From RGIG8244 sp045639325 (lineage in GTDB: Bacteria; Verrucomicrobiota; Lentisphaeria; Victivallales; UBA1829): a stretch of DNA of 64,000 nucleotides. Shown piece after piece: positions 8,576 through 16,673 of the stretch. Location of the stretch: contig JAZUCU010000037.1 of NCBI GenBank assembly GCA_045639325.1, positions 44,367 to 108,366 of the forward strand, read 5' to 3'. The position numbers and the translations under genes were made by a program. Each line of letters begins with the position of its first letter. Position 1 is the first letter of the stretch. Under the pieces are notes generated by a model that did not search any database, was not told the DNA's origin, and saw nothing but the letters and a program-made list of their open reading frames with translations.

Positions 8576-9742
8576 TTATGCTTTTTTGCGTACGCGGGTC
8601 AGCATCACAATATGCAGAATCGTTGCGAAAACAACCAATGCCGTTGAAATCCAGAAGGGATAAACGTTATTGGAAGATGCCAGCAAGCCGCCGATAATCG
8701 GAGCGATAATGCTGTTCAGAGAAACGATAAGCTCGTTCATCCCGGCATAGAATCCGGATTTTGTCGGATGAGACAGGGAATAGTATACAAAGTAATAATA
8801 GAAGCAGCCGGAGTAAAGCCCGTACACTGCCGCCGCTACATAGAACAAGTTGGAAAGATCACGCACGCCAAATACAAACAAGGTCATAATACCAATGATT
8901 CCCGCAAGGAATGCCGGCAAACGTTTGAACTGCCATTTGGAACCCGTGAAGGACAAGGCAAGCCCGGTCAAGCTCTGTACAAAACTGAGGCTGAAAAGCA
9001 TAATCGCCAATGCCTGTTCACCGAATCCGCAAGTGACACCCAGCGGCTGCAAACGGGTACGGAGCTGGCAGATACCGAATGTTCCGATACCGCCCACGAT
9101 CCAGCCGACCCATGCAAAATCCACCGCAGGGACGTCGGATTTCATTTCTTCCGCTTTTACGACTTCCGCCGCCTGGGGAATGACTGGTGCACGGTTTTTC
9201 AGACAGCGGGAGACAATCCCGATCATCACAGACATACAAAGACCGATGAGCATACAGATGCCGAACCCGATTTCCGGCTTGAGAAATCCGAAAACCAGAG
9301 GTCCGCAGGCAAGCCCCATGCTCCATGCGCAGGTATAACGTCCGGCTGTTTTGCCGACGGCATCTGCACCACCGGCGGATTCCCCGCTTTCGATGCTTTT
9401 AGCAAATACCTGGAAAGGAACGCAATAAAGCGCAAATGCACCGCCAAGCAGCAACATCCACACAAATTGGAAATAGAGTGCCGGAACGAAAAGGAATCCT
9501 GCCGCAGAAATAATGGTCAGAATGCCGGAACTGATAATGAACTTCGTTGCATTTTTGTCATTCGCAAACTTGCCGATGATGGGATTGAGAATCCCGTAAA
9601 TCAACGCCCAGATTGTGAGCGGCAGACCGGTCAGCAAACTGCTTGCGCCTGCATTGGTGAAACGTTGAACGGTGATGAAAAGAATGGCACCGAACACAAA
9701 ATTCATCATCACGGGGATGATATAGCTGATCATCTTGATCAT
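8576..9742 (-). CDS. Major facilitator superfamily transporter
   Basis: 388 residues with about 12 hydrophobic segments and a short hydrophilic loop near residue 200 (PQAAEVVKAEEMKSD), the usual two-times-six layout of MFS permeases. The start is 35 bp downstream of the alpha-galactosidase stop on the same strand, so the two are likely co-transcribed and the transporter may import a galactoside or export a related product. No motif identifies the substrate. An AAGAAG sequence upstream serves as a weak ribosome binding site. Confidence 0.8.
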   Translation of the reverse strand: MIKMISYIIPVMMNFVFGAILFITVQRFTNAGASSLLTGLPLTIWALIYGILNPIIGKFANDKNATKFIISSGILTIISAAGFLFVPALYFQFVWMLLLGGAFALYCVPFQVFAKSIESGESAGGADAVGKTAGRYTCAWSMGLACGPLVFGFLKPEIGFGICMLIGLCMSVMIGIVSRCLKNRAPVIPQAAEVVKAEEMKSDVPAVDFAWVGWIVGGIGTFGICQLRTRLQPLGVTCGFGEQALAIMLFSLSFVQSLTGLALSFTGSKWQFKRLPAFLAGIIGIMTLFVFGVRDLSNLFYVAAAVYGLYSGCFYYYFVYYSLSHPTKSGFYAGMNELIVSLNSIIAPIIGGLLASSNNVYPFWISTALVVFATILHIVMLTRVRKKA

Positions 9743-9777
9743 AGTTGTAACTTCTTCTTTTGATGATTGTTGTTATA

Positions 9778-11817
9778 TTATTTTGCGGAAATTTCCATGA
9801 GGATGGCTTTGAAATCACCATGCTGCTCAAGCTCAAAAACAAACTCAAGTCCGTCCTTGCTCAATTCAGCACCGCTGTATTGCTGACATTCTTCCTCTGC
9901 TGCGTCGAAAGTGACCTTTTTCACCAGATATTGTTTTTCCGGACAAAGTCCCTGCAGCGGGAAAACCGTACCGGTCATGCCATCGCAATCCCGATAGAAT
10001 GTAAAGACAAAATGCTTATCCTGAACCGGATCCGTAAACTGGAATCCGATTGTTCCATGACGGTGATCGATGGATTGGGGCGGTGTCAGCAACGTTGCTT
10101 CACTGCGCTGGAATGAGTCTCTGTTCGCCGCGTAATAAGCGGTGTAACGTTTGATCTTTGCCAACGTTTCATCGGTGAAAGATGCCAAATCGCCGGAGAA
10201 GCCCATGACCCCGGTCATCGAGGCAAGGAGTCCGCAATTCAGGTCGGTTTCTTCGTAATGTTTCCAAGTGGCATTCTGGACTTGGAGGACGGTTTCCTGT
10301 TTATTTTCGCCCCAGAGTTCATTCATGCCGCCGGATGCAATGACCAACCAGCGGAGGATTCTGCCCGGCGGGAAACGCAGGAGCATACCCTGTGTGATGT
10401 GGAGAACATCCAGCACATTTCCGTTATCGCTGATGAAATGCTGATCAAAATACGGCAATTCGCCCAGTGTGGTACGCATGGCACCGCTGGAGCAGTTTTC
10501 AAAGACCGTGTTGGGAAAATCGTTACGGAGACGTGTCATGATTTCATGATGAGCGGCAACGTAGTGTGACAATGCTCTGCCGGTGGCATCGACTCCCAAG
10601 CTGGCATTCATATCGAGCTTCATGTAATCCAGATTGTACTGACGGATCAAAGTCGCAAACATGTTGTAATGATGGTCGATTGCTTCCTGACAACAGAATT
10701 TCTTCCGGAACGTACCGCCCGCAGGTTCCGTCGGCTCAAACCATTCAGGATGTTCTTTGACGACCGGGGCATCCGCCTGAAATGTTTCCGGTTCCATCCA
10801 GATACCGAATTTCAAACCTGCCGCCCGGACTTCATCGCCAAATTCTTTCATCTTGCCGTAGAATGCTTTATCCTGATGTTCCTGCCAGCTGCCGAGCATG
10901 TCATACCAGCCGGCATCGATCACAAAGACTTCGCACCCTGCCTTTTTCGCAGCAGCCAGCTGTCGACGCAAACGGGGTACATCCAGTCTAGTCATAACGT
11001 CCAGCCAGGTGTTGTACACGATGGGCAGATGACGTTCATTTTTAATCAGATTCTTATTTGCATAACGGTGCAGTGCCGCGGTGCCGGAATAAACTTCTCT
11101 GCCGGGCAATTCCTGAATCAGCAGACTGGTTCCTCCCATGATTCCATCGGCAGACAGAACGTAATCCAGCCGTTCATCATTCAACCCGGTTTCCAGAACC
11201 AGCGGACATTTATTGGTGCTGAATCCGGGCAGGGCGAAACGCATGACATAATCCCCATTGGGGAGCAGATGGAATGCAAGCGTATTGGCCGTTTCATCGG
11301 AACGGATCGCGGCGAACGGAGAACCACATTCGGTCCAGCGTCCGTGGCGGGAAATAAGCTCCATTGCGCCGGTATGAAGACGGCACCACTGCCCCTGTGC
11401 TTCCAATCCCCAGCGGCTCTGTTGGGCATAAACTTCGTAATCATTGCTCTGGAAAGACATGCGGGAGTAGAAGCGGAGGATATGCAATTCTCTGCCGGAT
11501 TGATTTTTCAGTGAATCCTTGCGGATGATAATGCCGCTTTCCGGATCCAGCTGAAAATTCGCAGTGGCAATGAGAGTTTGATCGACCGTTTCAAAAATCA
11601 GTTTCAGTTCATTTTCCTGCTGTTCAAATCGGATGAATTTCAGATCATCGCCTTCATAACAGCGTTCGTTTGTACGGATATGGAACAAACCCTGATTGCC
11701 GGGCTGGCAGATCTGATATTCTGCCGAAAGATACAGCCCGGTGCGATGGAGTTTGAGTTGATCATTCTCCTGCTTGAATTGCAGAAAACCGAGCTTGACC
11801 GTTTCATTCTTTTTCAT
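9778..11817 (-). CDS. GH36-type alpha-galactosidase
   Basis: 679 residues, the usual length for family 36 melibiases. An N-terminal beta-sandwich precedes a TIM barrel with FVIDAGWYDMLGSW (298-311), FGIWMEPETF and YMKLDMNASLGV. Asp402 in LDMN aligns with the catalytic nucleophile and Asp464 in SDNGN with the acid/base. ENCSSGAMR matches the family's Cys-Ser-Gly block. There is no signal peptide, so the substrate would have to be imported, which fits the MFS gene directly downstream. Expected reaction: removal of terminal alpha-galactose (or alpha-GalNAc) from oligosaccharides. It starts 46 bp after the thrC stop. Confidence 0.88.
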   Translation of the reverse strand: MKKNETVKLGFLQFKQENDQLKLHRTGLYLSAEYQICQPGNQGLFHIRTNERCYEGDDLKFIRFEQQENELKLIFETVDQTLIATANFQLDPESGIIIRKDSLKNQSGRELHILRFYSRMSFQSNDYEVYAQQSRWGLEAQGQWCRLHTGAMELISRHGRWTECGSPFAAIRSDETANTLAFHLLPNGDYVMRFALPGFSTNKCPLVLETGLNDERLDYVLSADGIMGGTSLLIQELPGREVYSGTAALHRYANKNLIKNERHLPIVYNTWLDVMTRLDVPRLRRQLAAAKKAGCEVFVIDAGWYDMLGSWQEHQDKAFYGKMKEFGDEVRAAGLKFGIWMEPETFQADAPVVKEHPEWFEPTEPAGGTFRKKFCCQEAIDHHYNMFATLIRQYNLDYMKLDMNASLGVDATGRALSHYVAAHHEIMTRLRNDFPNTVFENCSSGAMRTTLGELPYFDQHFISDNGNVLDVLHITQGMLLRFPPGRILRWLVIASGGMNELWGENKQETVLQVQNATWKHYEETDLNCGLLASMTGVMGFSGDLASFTDETLAKIKRYTAYYAANRDSFQRSEATLLTPPQSIDHRHGTIGFQFTDPVQDKHFVFTFYRDCDGMTGTVFPLQGLCPEKQYLVKKVTFDAAEEECQQYSGAELSKDGLEFVFELEQHGDFKAILMEISAK

Positions 11818-11863
11818 GAGCGGACCTTCCGTCTCAATTTTGATACACTGCAGCCGGAGCTGA

Positions 11864-13348
11864 TTATTTCAGAAATTCGCGGATGAATTCACTCATGCAG
11901 GATTTTTCAATCGCCGCCGGATGCAATACTTTCTTGCCGCGCAGAGAAGCGATCGGTGCCGGAATCGGCAGACCGGTTGCGGCAAACAGAGTTTCTGTCA
12001 TGGCAAATTCATCTTCCGGCAAAGCACCGTCGTAAACTGCCGGGAGAACTGCCGGGGCAAATTTGTACGGGGATGCAGTGGAAGCGATGATACAGGGTGT
12101 TGTATCGCCGGTTTCTTTTGTGTACTGTTCGTAAACGTTGACCGCAACTGCAGTGTGGGTATCGCAAAGATATTTTTCATCCTTGAACAGAGCGGAAATG
12201 GTCTTGGTGACCGTTTCGTCATCGCAATAACCGGCATAGAAATCTTTCTGGAGACGGGTCAATACGTCTTTCCGGATTTCATATTTTCCGTTCTGACGCA
12301 GTTCATTCATCAGCTGACGGATCGCACCGTTGTCGCCATCATACAGGTGATACAGCAGACGTTCCAGGTTGGAGGAAATCAGAATATCCATGGAGGGACT
12401 TGTAGTTGCATGGAATGTCCGGTTCCGGTCATATACGCCGGTATTGATGAAGTCGGTCAGCACGTTATTCCGGTTGGAAGCGCAGATAAACTTATTGACG
12501 GGCAAGCCCATCTGTTTTGCGTAATAAGCGGCGAGGATGTTGCCGAAGTTACCGGTGGGGACGCAGACGTTGATGCTGTCGCCATTTTTGATTTTGCCCT
12601 GTTTGATCAGATCGCAGTAAGCAGAAATGTAGTAAACGATCTGGGGAACAAGACGGCCGAAGTTGATGGAGTTGGCAGAAGAGAAATCCATTTTCTTGTC
12701 TGCGAGGAACTTCATCATTTCTGTATCGGCAAAGATGGCTTTGACACCGGACTGTGCATCATCGAAATTGCCTTCGATACCGCAAACTGCCACGTTGTCA
12801 CCGGTCTGGGTCTGCATCTGCAGTTTCTGCATGGCGCTGACACCGTGTACAGGGTAAAATACAATGATCCGTGTACCGGGAACATCGGCAAATCCGTCAA
12901 GAGCGGCTTTACCGGTATCGCCGGAGGTTGCGACGAGGATCACTTTTGTTCTGCCGGGATCGGTTTTGTTGGCGGATGCGGTCAGCAGATAGGGGAGCAG
13001 CTGCAGAGCCAGGTCTTTGAATGCACAAGTGGGACCATGCCACAATTCGAGCAGGTGCATACCGTTTTTGACTTCCTTCACGGGAGCGGGCTGTTCATTT
13101 TCGAAAGAACCGCGATAGGCGCCGTTTACGCAATGTTCGATTTCATCGGCGGTAAAGTCGGTAAGATACAGGGAAAGAACCGCTTTTGCCCGTTGACAAT
13201 AATCCATATCAGCGAGACGCTGGAAGAAATCGGGAGTGACGGCGGGGAATTCCACAGGAACGAAGAGGCCGCCATCTTCGGCGATACCCCTTGCGATCGT
13301 TGCTGCGGAAACCAATTCGGTATTACTGCGTGTACTGGTATAAAACAT
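11864..13348 (-). CDS. thrC: Threonine synthase
   Basis: About 494 residues starting MFYTSTRSNTELVSAATIAR. I prefer this ATG over one 6 bp earlier because the AGAAAG ribosome site is then properly spaced. It makes threonine from O-phosphohomoserine with PLP; AFKDLALQLLPYLL near residue 107 carries the PLP-binding lysine, and VATSGDTGKAAL plus PTGNFGNILAAYYAKQMG form the phosphate-binding loops. The length matches the longer, yeast/E. coli-like class of threonine synthase. The alpha-galactosidase gene follows on the same strand, although the functions are unrelated. Confidence 0.93.
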   Translation of the reverse strand: MFYTSTRSNTELVSAATIARGIAEDGGLFVPVEFPAVTPDFFQRLADMDYCQRAKAVLSLYLTDFTADEIEHCVNGAYRGSFENEQPAPVKEVKNGMHLLELWHGPTCAFKDLALQLLPYLLTASANKTDPGRTKVILVATSGDTGKAALDGFADVPGTRIIVFYPVHGVSAMQKLQMQTQTGDNVAVCGIEGNFDDAQSGVKAIFADTEMMKFLADKKMDFSSANSINFGRLVPQIVYYISAYCDLIKQGKIKNGDSINVCVPTGNFGNILAAYYAKQMGLPVNKFICASNRNNVLTDFINTGVYDRNRTFHATTSPSMDILISSNLERLLYHLYDGDNGAIRQLMNELRQNGKYEIRKDVLTRLQKDFYAGYCDDETVTKTISALFKDEKYLCDTHTAVAVNVYEQYTKETGDTTPCIIASTASPYKFAPAVLPAVYDGALPEDEFAMTETLFAATGLPIPAPIASLRGKKVLHPAAIEKSCMSEFIREFLK

Positions 13349-13392
13349 GATCATTCTTTCTTTTGTTTTGGTGTTATTATTAATACTATAAT

Positions 13393-13421
13393 AATTTACA
13401 CCTGAAAAGGGAAAAAATCAA
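13393..13421 (-). promoter_or_regulatory. Candidate thrC promoter
   Basis: On the minus strand: TTGATT (13421-13416), a 17-bp spacer and TAAATT (13398-13393), 45 bp from the thrC start. Moderate match. Confidence 0.45.
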
Positions 13422-13436
13422 GTTTTTTCAGCTACA

Positions 13437-14141
13437 TTATTGTACTTTATCTTCCAGATAGTTGAGAACGGCCAACCCTGCAGTGACCGCCGTTTCCACA
13501 CGGAGGATCCAATGACCGATCCGGATCGGGAGAAAATCCGCCTGACGCATGGCATCCGCTTCCGCCGGAGAGAAACCACCTTCCGGTCCGATAAAATAGC
13601 CAATGTCGCCGGATAATGTACCCGTTTCACCCGTAATGCCCGGGTCGCCGAAAAAGATCTTGCGGCATTTTGCTTTTGCATCCGCAATGGCATCCATACA
13701 TTTAAGCGGATCTTCCAGTTGAGGCAGATAGGCGTTGCCGGACTGTTTACACGCTTCCATCAGCAGATCCGGACCCCGTTTTGCGATTCGTTCCCCGGAA
13801 GGCAAGGCAACGGAACGTTCGCACTGAATGGGGACGATCCGCCATGCGCCGAGTTCGCCCGCCTGTTTCAGTAATTGTTCCATTTTCTGTTTGCGGGGCG
13901 CGGCAACATAAACATGGATCCGGAGCGCAGGAATGGGGAAAAGAGTCAGATTTTCGATCCGGAGCATCTTGCCTTCTTCGACGACGGCATCGGCGGCAGT
14001 ACCGGCGCCGTCGATGAGCCCGACGCGGTCACCGGGAGCGGCGCGAAGGATTTTAAACAGGTGTTCATTTTCGTCTTTATTCAGCTTGACCAGATCCTGG
14101 GGTGCTGCATTTTTCAAATTTTCATAAAAAAAACGATGCAT
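13437..14141 (-). CDS. rsmE: 16S rRNA m3U1498 methyltransferase
   Basis: 234 residues, the typical RsmE length. The N-terminal PUA-like domain (ENEHLFKILRAAPGDRVGLIDG) is followed by a SPOUT methyltransferase fold with the trefoil-knot signatures GYFIGPEGGFSPAEADAM and GHWILRVETAVTAGLAVLNYL. It N3-methylates U1498 of 16S rRNA in the assembled 30S subunit, using SAM. The usual LGxRILRxETA motif reads IGHWILRVETA here, a mild variation. Its 5' end faces a candidate ncRNA gene on the opposite strand. Confidence 0.92.
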   Translation of the reverse strand: MHRFFYENLKNAAPQDLVKLNKDENEHLFKILRAAPGDRVGLIDGAGTAADAVVEEGKMLRIENLTLFPIPALRIHVYVAAPRKQKMEQLLKQAGELGAWRIVPIQCERSVALPSGERIAKRGPDLLMEACKQSGNAYLPQLEDPLKCMDAIADAKAKCRKIFFGDPGITGETGTLSGDIGYFIGPEGGFSPAEADAMRQADFLPIRIGHWILRVETAVTAGLAVLNYLEDKVQ

Positions 14142-14166
14142 TTTTCAATTCCGGTGTAAGATTCAG

Positions 14167-14195
14167 TTTATATTCCGTGTAAAGTAAGGTATAGT
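14167..14195 (+). promoter_or_regulatory. Candidate promoter of the 14.2-kb ncRNA
   Basis: TTTATA (14167-14172, weak), a 17-bp spacer and TATAGT (14190-14195). A start near 14202 would place the first base of the RNA at its closing stem. Confidence 0.4.
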
Positions 14196-14201
14196 ACCTA
14201 T

Positions 14202-14308
14202 TCTGCGGCAGTCTGTATTGTCCGGAATGTCAGCAAACGTCACCAGTGGGGACCGGCGGCGTTTGTTCGGCAGACATTCCTGTTGTGCGGCTGCCGCAGC
14301 ACTTTTTT
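14202..14308 (+). ncRNA. Candidate structured ncRNA, 6S-like long hairpin
   Basis: Nested complementary arms: CTGCGGCAG (14203-14211) with CTGCCGCAG (14291-14299); GGAATGTC (14224-14231) with GACATTCC (14273-14280); GCAAACG (14233-14239) with CGTTTGT (14260-14266). The outer and middle stems are separated by a bubble of 12 and 10 nt, and the loop is ~20 nt. A run of six T follows the outer arm, so it ends like an intrinsic terminator. No ORF fits here and the flanking genes lie on the other strand. A rod with a large central bubble is the plan of 6S RNA, but at ~107 nt it is short and I recognise no conserved sequence. It lacks the SRP RNA tetraloop motif. Confidence 0.5.
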
Positions 14309-14437
14309 ACTATACACTGTAAAAATAAAAAATCCACTGGAAAGTCAATGATATCTGTGGAAAAATTGGAAAAAAGCGGGAAAAATATTTGACTTTCCGG
14401 AAAAAGCCTTTACTGTATTGCTGCAGGAGTCTGAAAA

Positions 14438-14514
14438 TGGTGATGTCGCCCGGAATTGAACCGGGGACCTGCTCTTTAGGAGAGAGCCGCTCTATCCAAC
14501 TGAGCTACGACACC
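14438..14514 (-). tRNA. tRNA-Arg (anticodon CCU)
   Basis: Read on the minus strand, a full cloverleaf: acceptor GGTGTCG/CGACATC (one G-U), D arm GCTC/GAGC, anticodon stem GCTCT/AGAGC with loop CTCCTAA (anticodon CCU, reads AGG), T arm CCCGG/CCGGG with TTCAATT, and encoded CCA. Length is 77 nt. Confidence 0.97.
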
Positions 14515-14583
14515 CCGAATTTGGAATACTGTAAATATGCACTGTTTTTTAAAAAATGCAAATGTAAAGTTGAAAAAAAACGC

Positions 14584-15636
14584 ATGAAAGATCAATTTTT
14601 TTCGTATTTATGCAAACGCCTTGCACTCGGCGCTGTCACATTGCTGGTGATTTTATTCTCCAGCTATCTGTTGATGCGTCTGGCACCCGGTGATCCGGCG
14701 AAAAGCAATATGCTTTCTTCCGGCGATTCCGGGAAGGATGGTGCCGGTGCCGCCGGTATGCTTTCCGGAGAGAAAAGTGAGGTCGGACGCAATGAAATTA
14801 TTGAGAAAAAATTGAACTTGGATAAGCCTGCAATTGTCGGTTTTGCTCTCTGGATGAAGGATGCTCTCCGGGGCGATTTCGGTACTTCGGTGGCGGTCGA
14901 TAAAGGCAGGGCTGTTTCTGAATTGATTATGGAACGTTTGCCGGTTACTTTGCGCTTGAATATCCTTGCCATTCTGCTGACTTATCTGTTGGCAATCCCC
15001 CTCGGAATTCATTCGGCACTGCACCCGGATACAAAATTTGACCGTGGTATGACGTTTTTCCTGTTTTTCCTGTATTCGCTCCCCGGATTATGGACTGCGC
15101 TCATGCTGCAATCCATCTTCTGCAAAGGCGGTTTGATCCCGATTTTCCCGCTCAAAGGTTTGGCGGACGGCGTTTCCACCGGTTTATCCACGTGGGAATT
15201 CATGCTGCGCAATGCCTCCCATTATGTTCTGCCGGTTTTCTGCTTGAGTTATGCTTCTTTTGCCGGAATTACCCGTTTTACCCGTGCGGGGATGCTGGAC
15301 GTGATCCGTCAGGATTATATCCGTACTGCCCGTGCAAAAGGTGTGCCGGAACGGGATGTGATTTACGTACACGCGTTACGCAATGCCTTAATTATTTTAA
15401 TAACATTATTCGCCGGAATACTGCCTTCTCTGGTATCCGGCAGTATTCTGATTGAGTACATTTTCAATATCCCCGGAATGGGTGAATTGAGTATGACTGC
15501 GCTATCCAGCCGTGATATTCCGCTGGTGATGGCATTGTTTTCTTTCGGCGGATTTCTTACGCTGACGGGTATTCTGCTTGCCGACATCCTTTACGTCCTG
15601 GCAGACCCGCGAATCTGTTTTTCCTCCAGGGTATAA
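14584..15636 (+). CDS. Oligopeptide/dipeptide ABC transporter permease (DppB/OppB type)
   Basis: 350 residues from MKDQFFSYLCKRLALG. The frame is open back through the antisense of tRNA-Arg, but that stretch is not coding. About six membrane segments are visible; the N-terminal RLAPGDPA and the EAA loop near residue 240 (DYIRTARAKGVPERDV...HALRNALI) are typical of binding-protein-dependent peptide permeases. It would form half of the membrane channel, but no second permease, ATPase or binding protein lies beside it, so partners must be encoded elsewhere or the gene is a remnant. A DUF-like linker at residues ~40-60 (SSGDSGKDGAGAAGMLSGEK) is unusually long. Confidence 0.85.
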   Translation: MKDQFFSYLCKRLALGAVTLLVILFSSYLLMRLAPGDPAKSNMLSSGDSGKDGAGAAGMLSGEKSEVGRNEIIEKKLNLDKPAIVGFALWMKDALRGDFGTSVAVDKGRAVSELIMERLPVTLRLNILAILLTYLLAIPLGIHSALHPDTKFDRGMTFFLFFLYSLPGLWTALMLQSIFCKGGLIPIFPLKGLADGVSTGLSTWEFMLRNASHYVLPVFCLSYASFAGITRFTRAGMLDVIRQDYIRTARAKGVPERDVIYVHALRNALIILITLFAGILPSLVSGSILIEYIFNIPGMGELSMTALSSRDIPLVMALFSFGGFLTLTGILLADILYVLADPRICFSSRV

Positions 15637-15659
15637 AACATACTCTAAAATGCTCAAGT

Positions 15660-15723
15660 TTGATTTAAATCAAGCAAAAATCCAGTCATTTTTTCTTGAT
15701 TTAAGACTATCGAGATGTATTTT
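15660..15723 (+). promoter_or_regulatory. Promoter/operator region of the LexA-like gene
   Basis: A perfect 14-bp palindrome, TTGATTTAAATCAA (15660-15673), precedes a partial copy, CTTGATTTAAG (15695-15705). The shared TTGATTTAA units start 36 bp apart. The second TTGATT (15696-15701), a 16-bp spacer and TATTTT (15718-15723) make a plausible promoter. The repeats could be binding sites for the repressor encoded downstream (autoregulation), which is inference. Confidence 0.45.
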
Positions 15724-15814
15724 ATGCACCATGAGCACCGGGAACGGAATTAAGCAGCAAAACGCTGCTGACCGGTGTCCGAAAAAAAAACAAAAAAAAA
15801 TGGGAGGAAGTACC

Positions 15815-16420
15815 ATGAAAGGACTTACAGAAAAACAGAAGAACATGATCGATTTCATCGAAGAATTCGTGAACGCCAACGGAATGGCTCCGACGATTTA
15901 TGAAATCGCAGAAAATTTCGGAATCAAGACTTCGACCGTATTTGCCCACATCCGCGCACTTCAGAAAAAATCCATTCTTACCAGAAGCTCCAAAGCAAGA
16001 AGCATCAGTCTCAACAAACTTAAAAGAAAGAACAAAGTCCCCGTCGGTGTCCAGTCCGTTCCCGTTGTCGACCAGGCAGGTATTCCTTTGCAGGATATTA
16101 TTTGTGACTCCAAGATCTTCCACCGTCTCGCCGCCGCAGGCAAAGATTTGTTTGCCATGCATGTCAAAGGTGCGGAACTGCGTGATGTGGGTATTCTTGA
16201 TGGTGACATCGTGATCGTGAAAAGCCATCCGGAAAATATTTCCAATGGTGATATCGTTCTGACCGAATTGAATGGACACGATGTATTGCGTTCCTGCAAG
16301 ACTCTGGAAAATGGTTTGGTGGAAATGCACAGCGGTCATGGCCAGAACTCAATCGAAACCGGAAGAATCGCTGATTTCCCGGTTAAAGGTGTCGTAATCG
16401 GTCTTCAGAGAAGCATCTGA
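15815..16420 (+). CDS. LexA-like repressor lacking protease catalytic residues
   Basis: 201 residues; start chosen at MKGLTEKQKN because GGGAGGAAG lies just upstream. The N-terminal winged helix (residues 1-65, TPTI-like APTIYEIAENFGIKTSTVFAHIRAL) matches LexA. The C-terminal half aligns with the S24 peptidase domain, including the Ala-Gly cleavage-site dipeptide at 88-89 (QAGIPL) and VGILDGDIVIV. The catalytic serine of G(D/M)SM is replaced by Glu121 (KGAEL), and the lysine of VKR by Leu158 (DVLR). Self-cleavage on DNA damage is therefore not expected. It may be a constitutive or otherwise controlled repressor, or a second LexA paralogue. Confidence 0.85.
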   Translation: MKGLTEKQKNMIDFIEEFVNANGMAPTIYEIAENFGIKTSTVFAHIRALQKKSILTRSSKARSISLNKLKRKNKVPVGVQSVPVVDQAGIPLQDIICDSKIFHRLAAAGKDLFAMHVKGAELRDVGILDGDIVIVKSHPENISNGDIVLTELNGHDVLRSCKTLENGLVEMHSGHGQNSIETGRIADFPVKGVVIGLQRSI

Positions 16421-16457
16421 TTCAGTCGTAATTAAAACCTAACTTTTTAACATAAAG

Positions 16458-16673
16458 GCATAAGCACCCATCCAATTGTTTCTGAGCAGGAAAAGGTATA
16501 GTCGGGGGGCTCACTTTTCTCCGTCAATTGGATTTTGTACCCATTCATAATAATTTGCTGAGTCATCAACTTGCAAATGACTTTTTAACAATCCGCGTTC
16601 TGTCATTTGCAAATACCCGGGAGGGAGTCCGGCAGGAATGGATACAGGTGCTTATGCTCTTTTTTTTTTTTTT
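16458..16673 (+). ncRNA. Candidate ~215-nt structured RNA with terminator
   Basis: Long-range closing stem GCATAAGCACC (16458-16468) with GGTGCTTATGC (16647-16657), followed after CT C by fourteen T. Inside are a 9-bp hairpin stem ATCCAATTG (16470-16478)/CAATTGGAT (16525-16533), a 6-bp stem CCATTC (16541-16546)/GAATGG (16636-16641), and within it an 11-bp hairpin TTGCAAATGAC (16571-16581)/GTCATTTGCAA (16602-16612). These nest without conflict into a multibranch fold. No ORF occupies the region and I cannot match it to tmRNA, RNase P or SRP RNA. No convincing promoter is visible between it and the lexA-like stop, so it may be made from that gene's 3' end. Its T tract overlaps the stop codon of the convergent kinase gene. 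Confidence 0.55.

Noticed and set aside
11921..13405. Plus-strand ORF of 494 codons
   Set aside because: Antisense of thrC, rich in Cys/Gly/Phe as expected for a complementary frame.
14389..14583. N-terminal extension of the permease reading through 14389-14583
   Set aside because: This frame is the antisense of tRNA-Arg (the SPGIEPGTCSLGE pattern is a well-known artefact of translating tRNA genes), so the start was moved to 14584.
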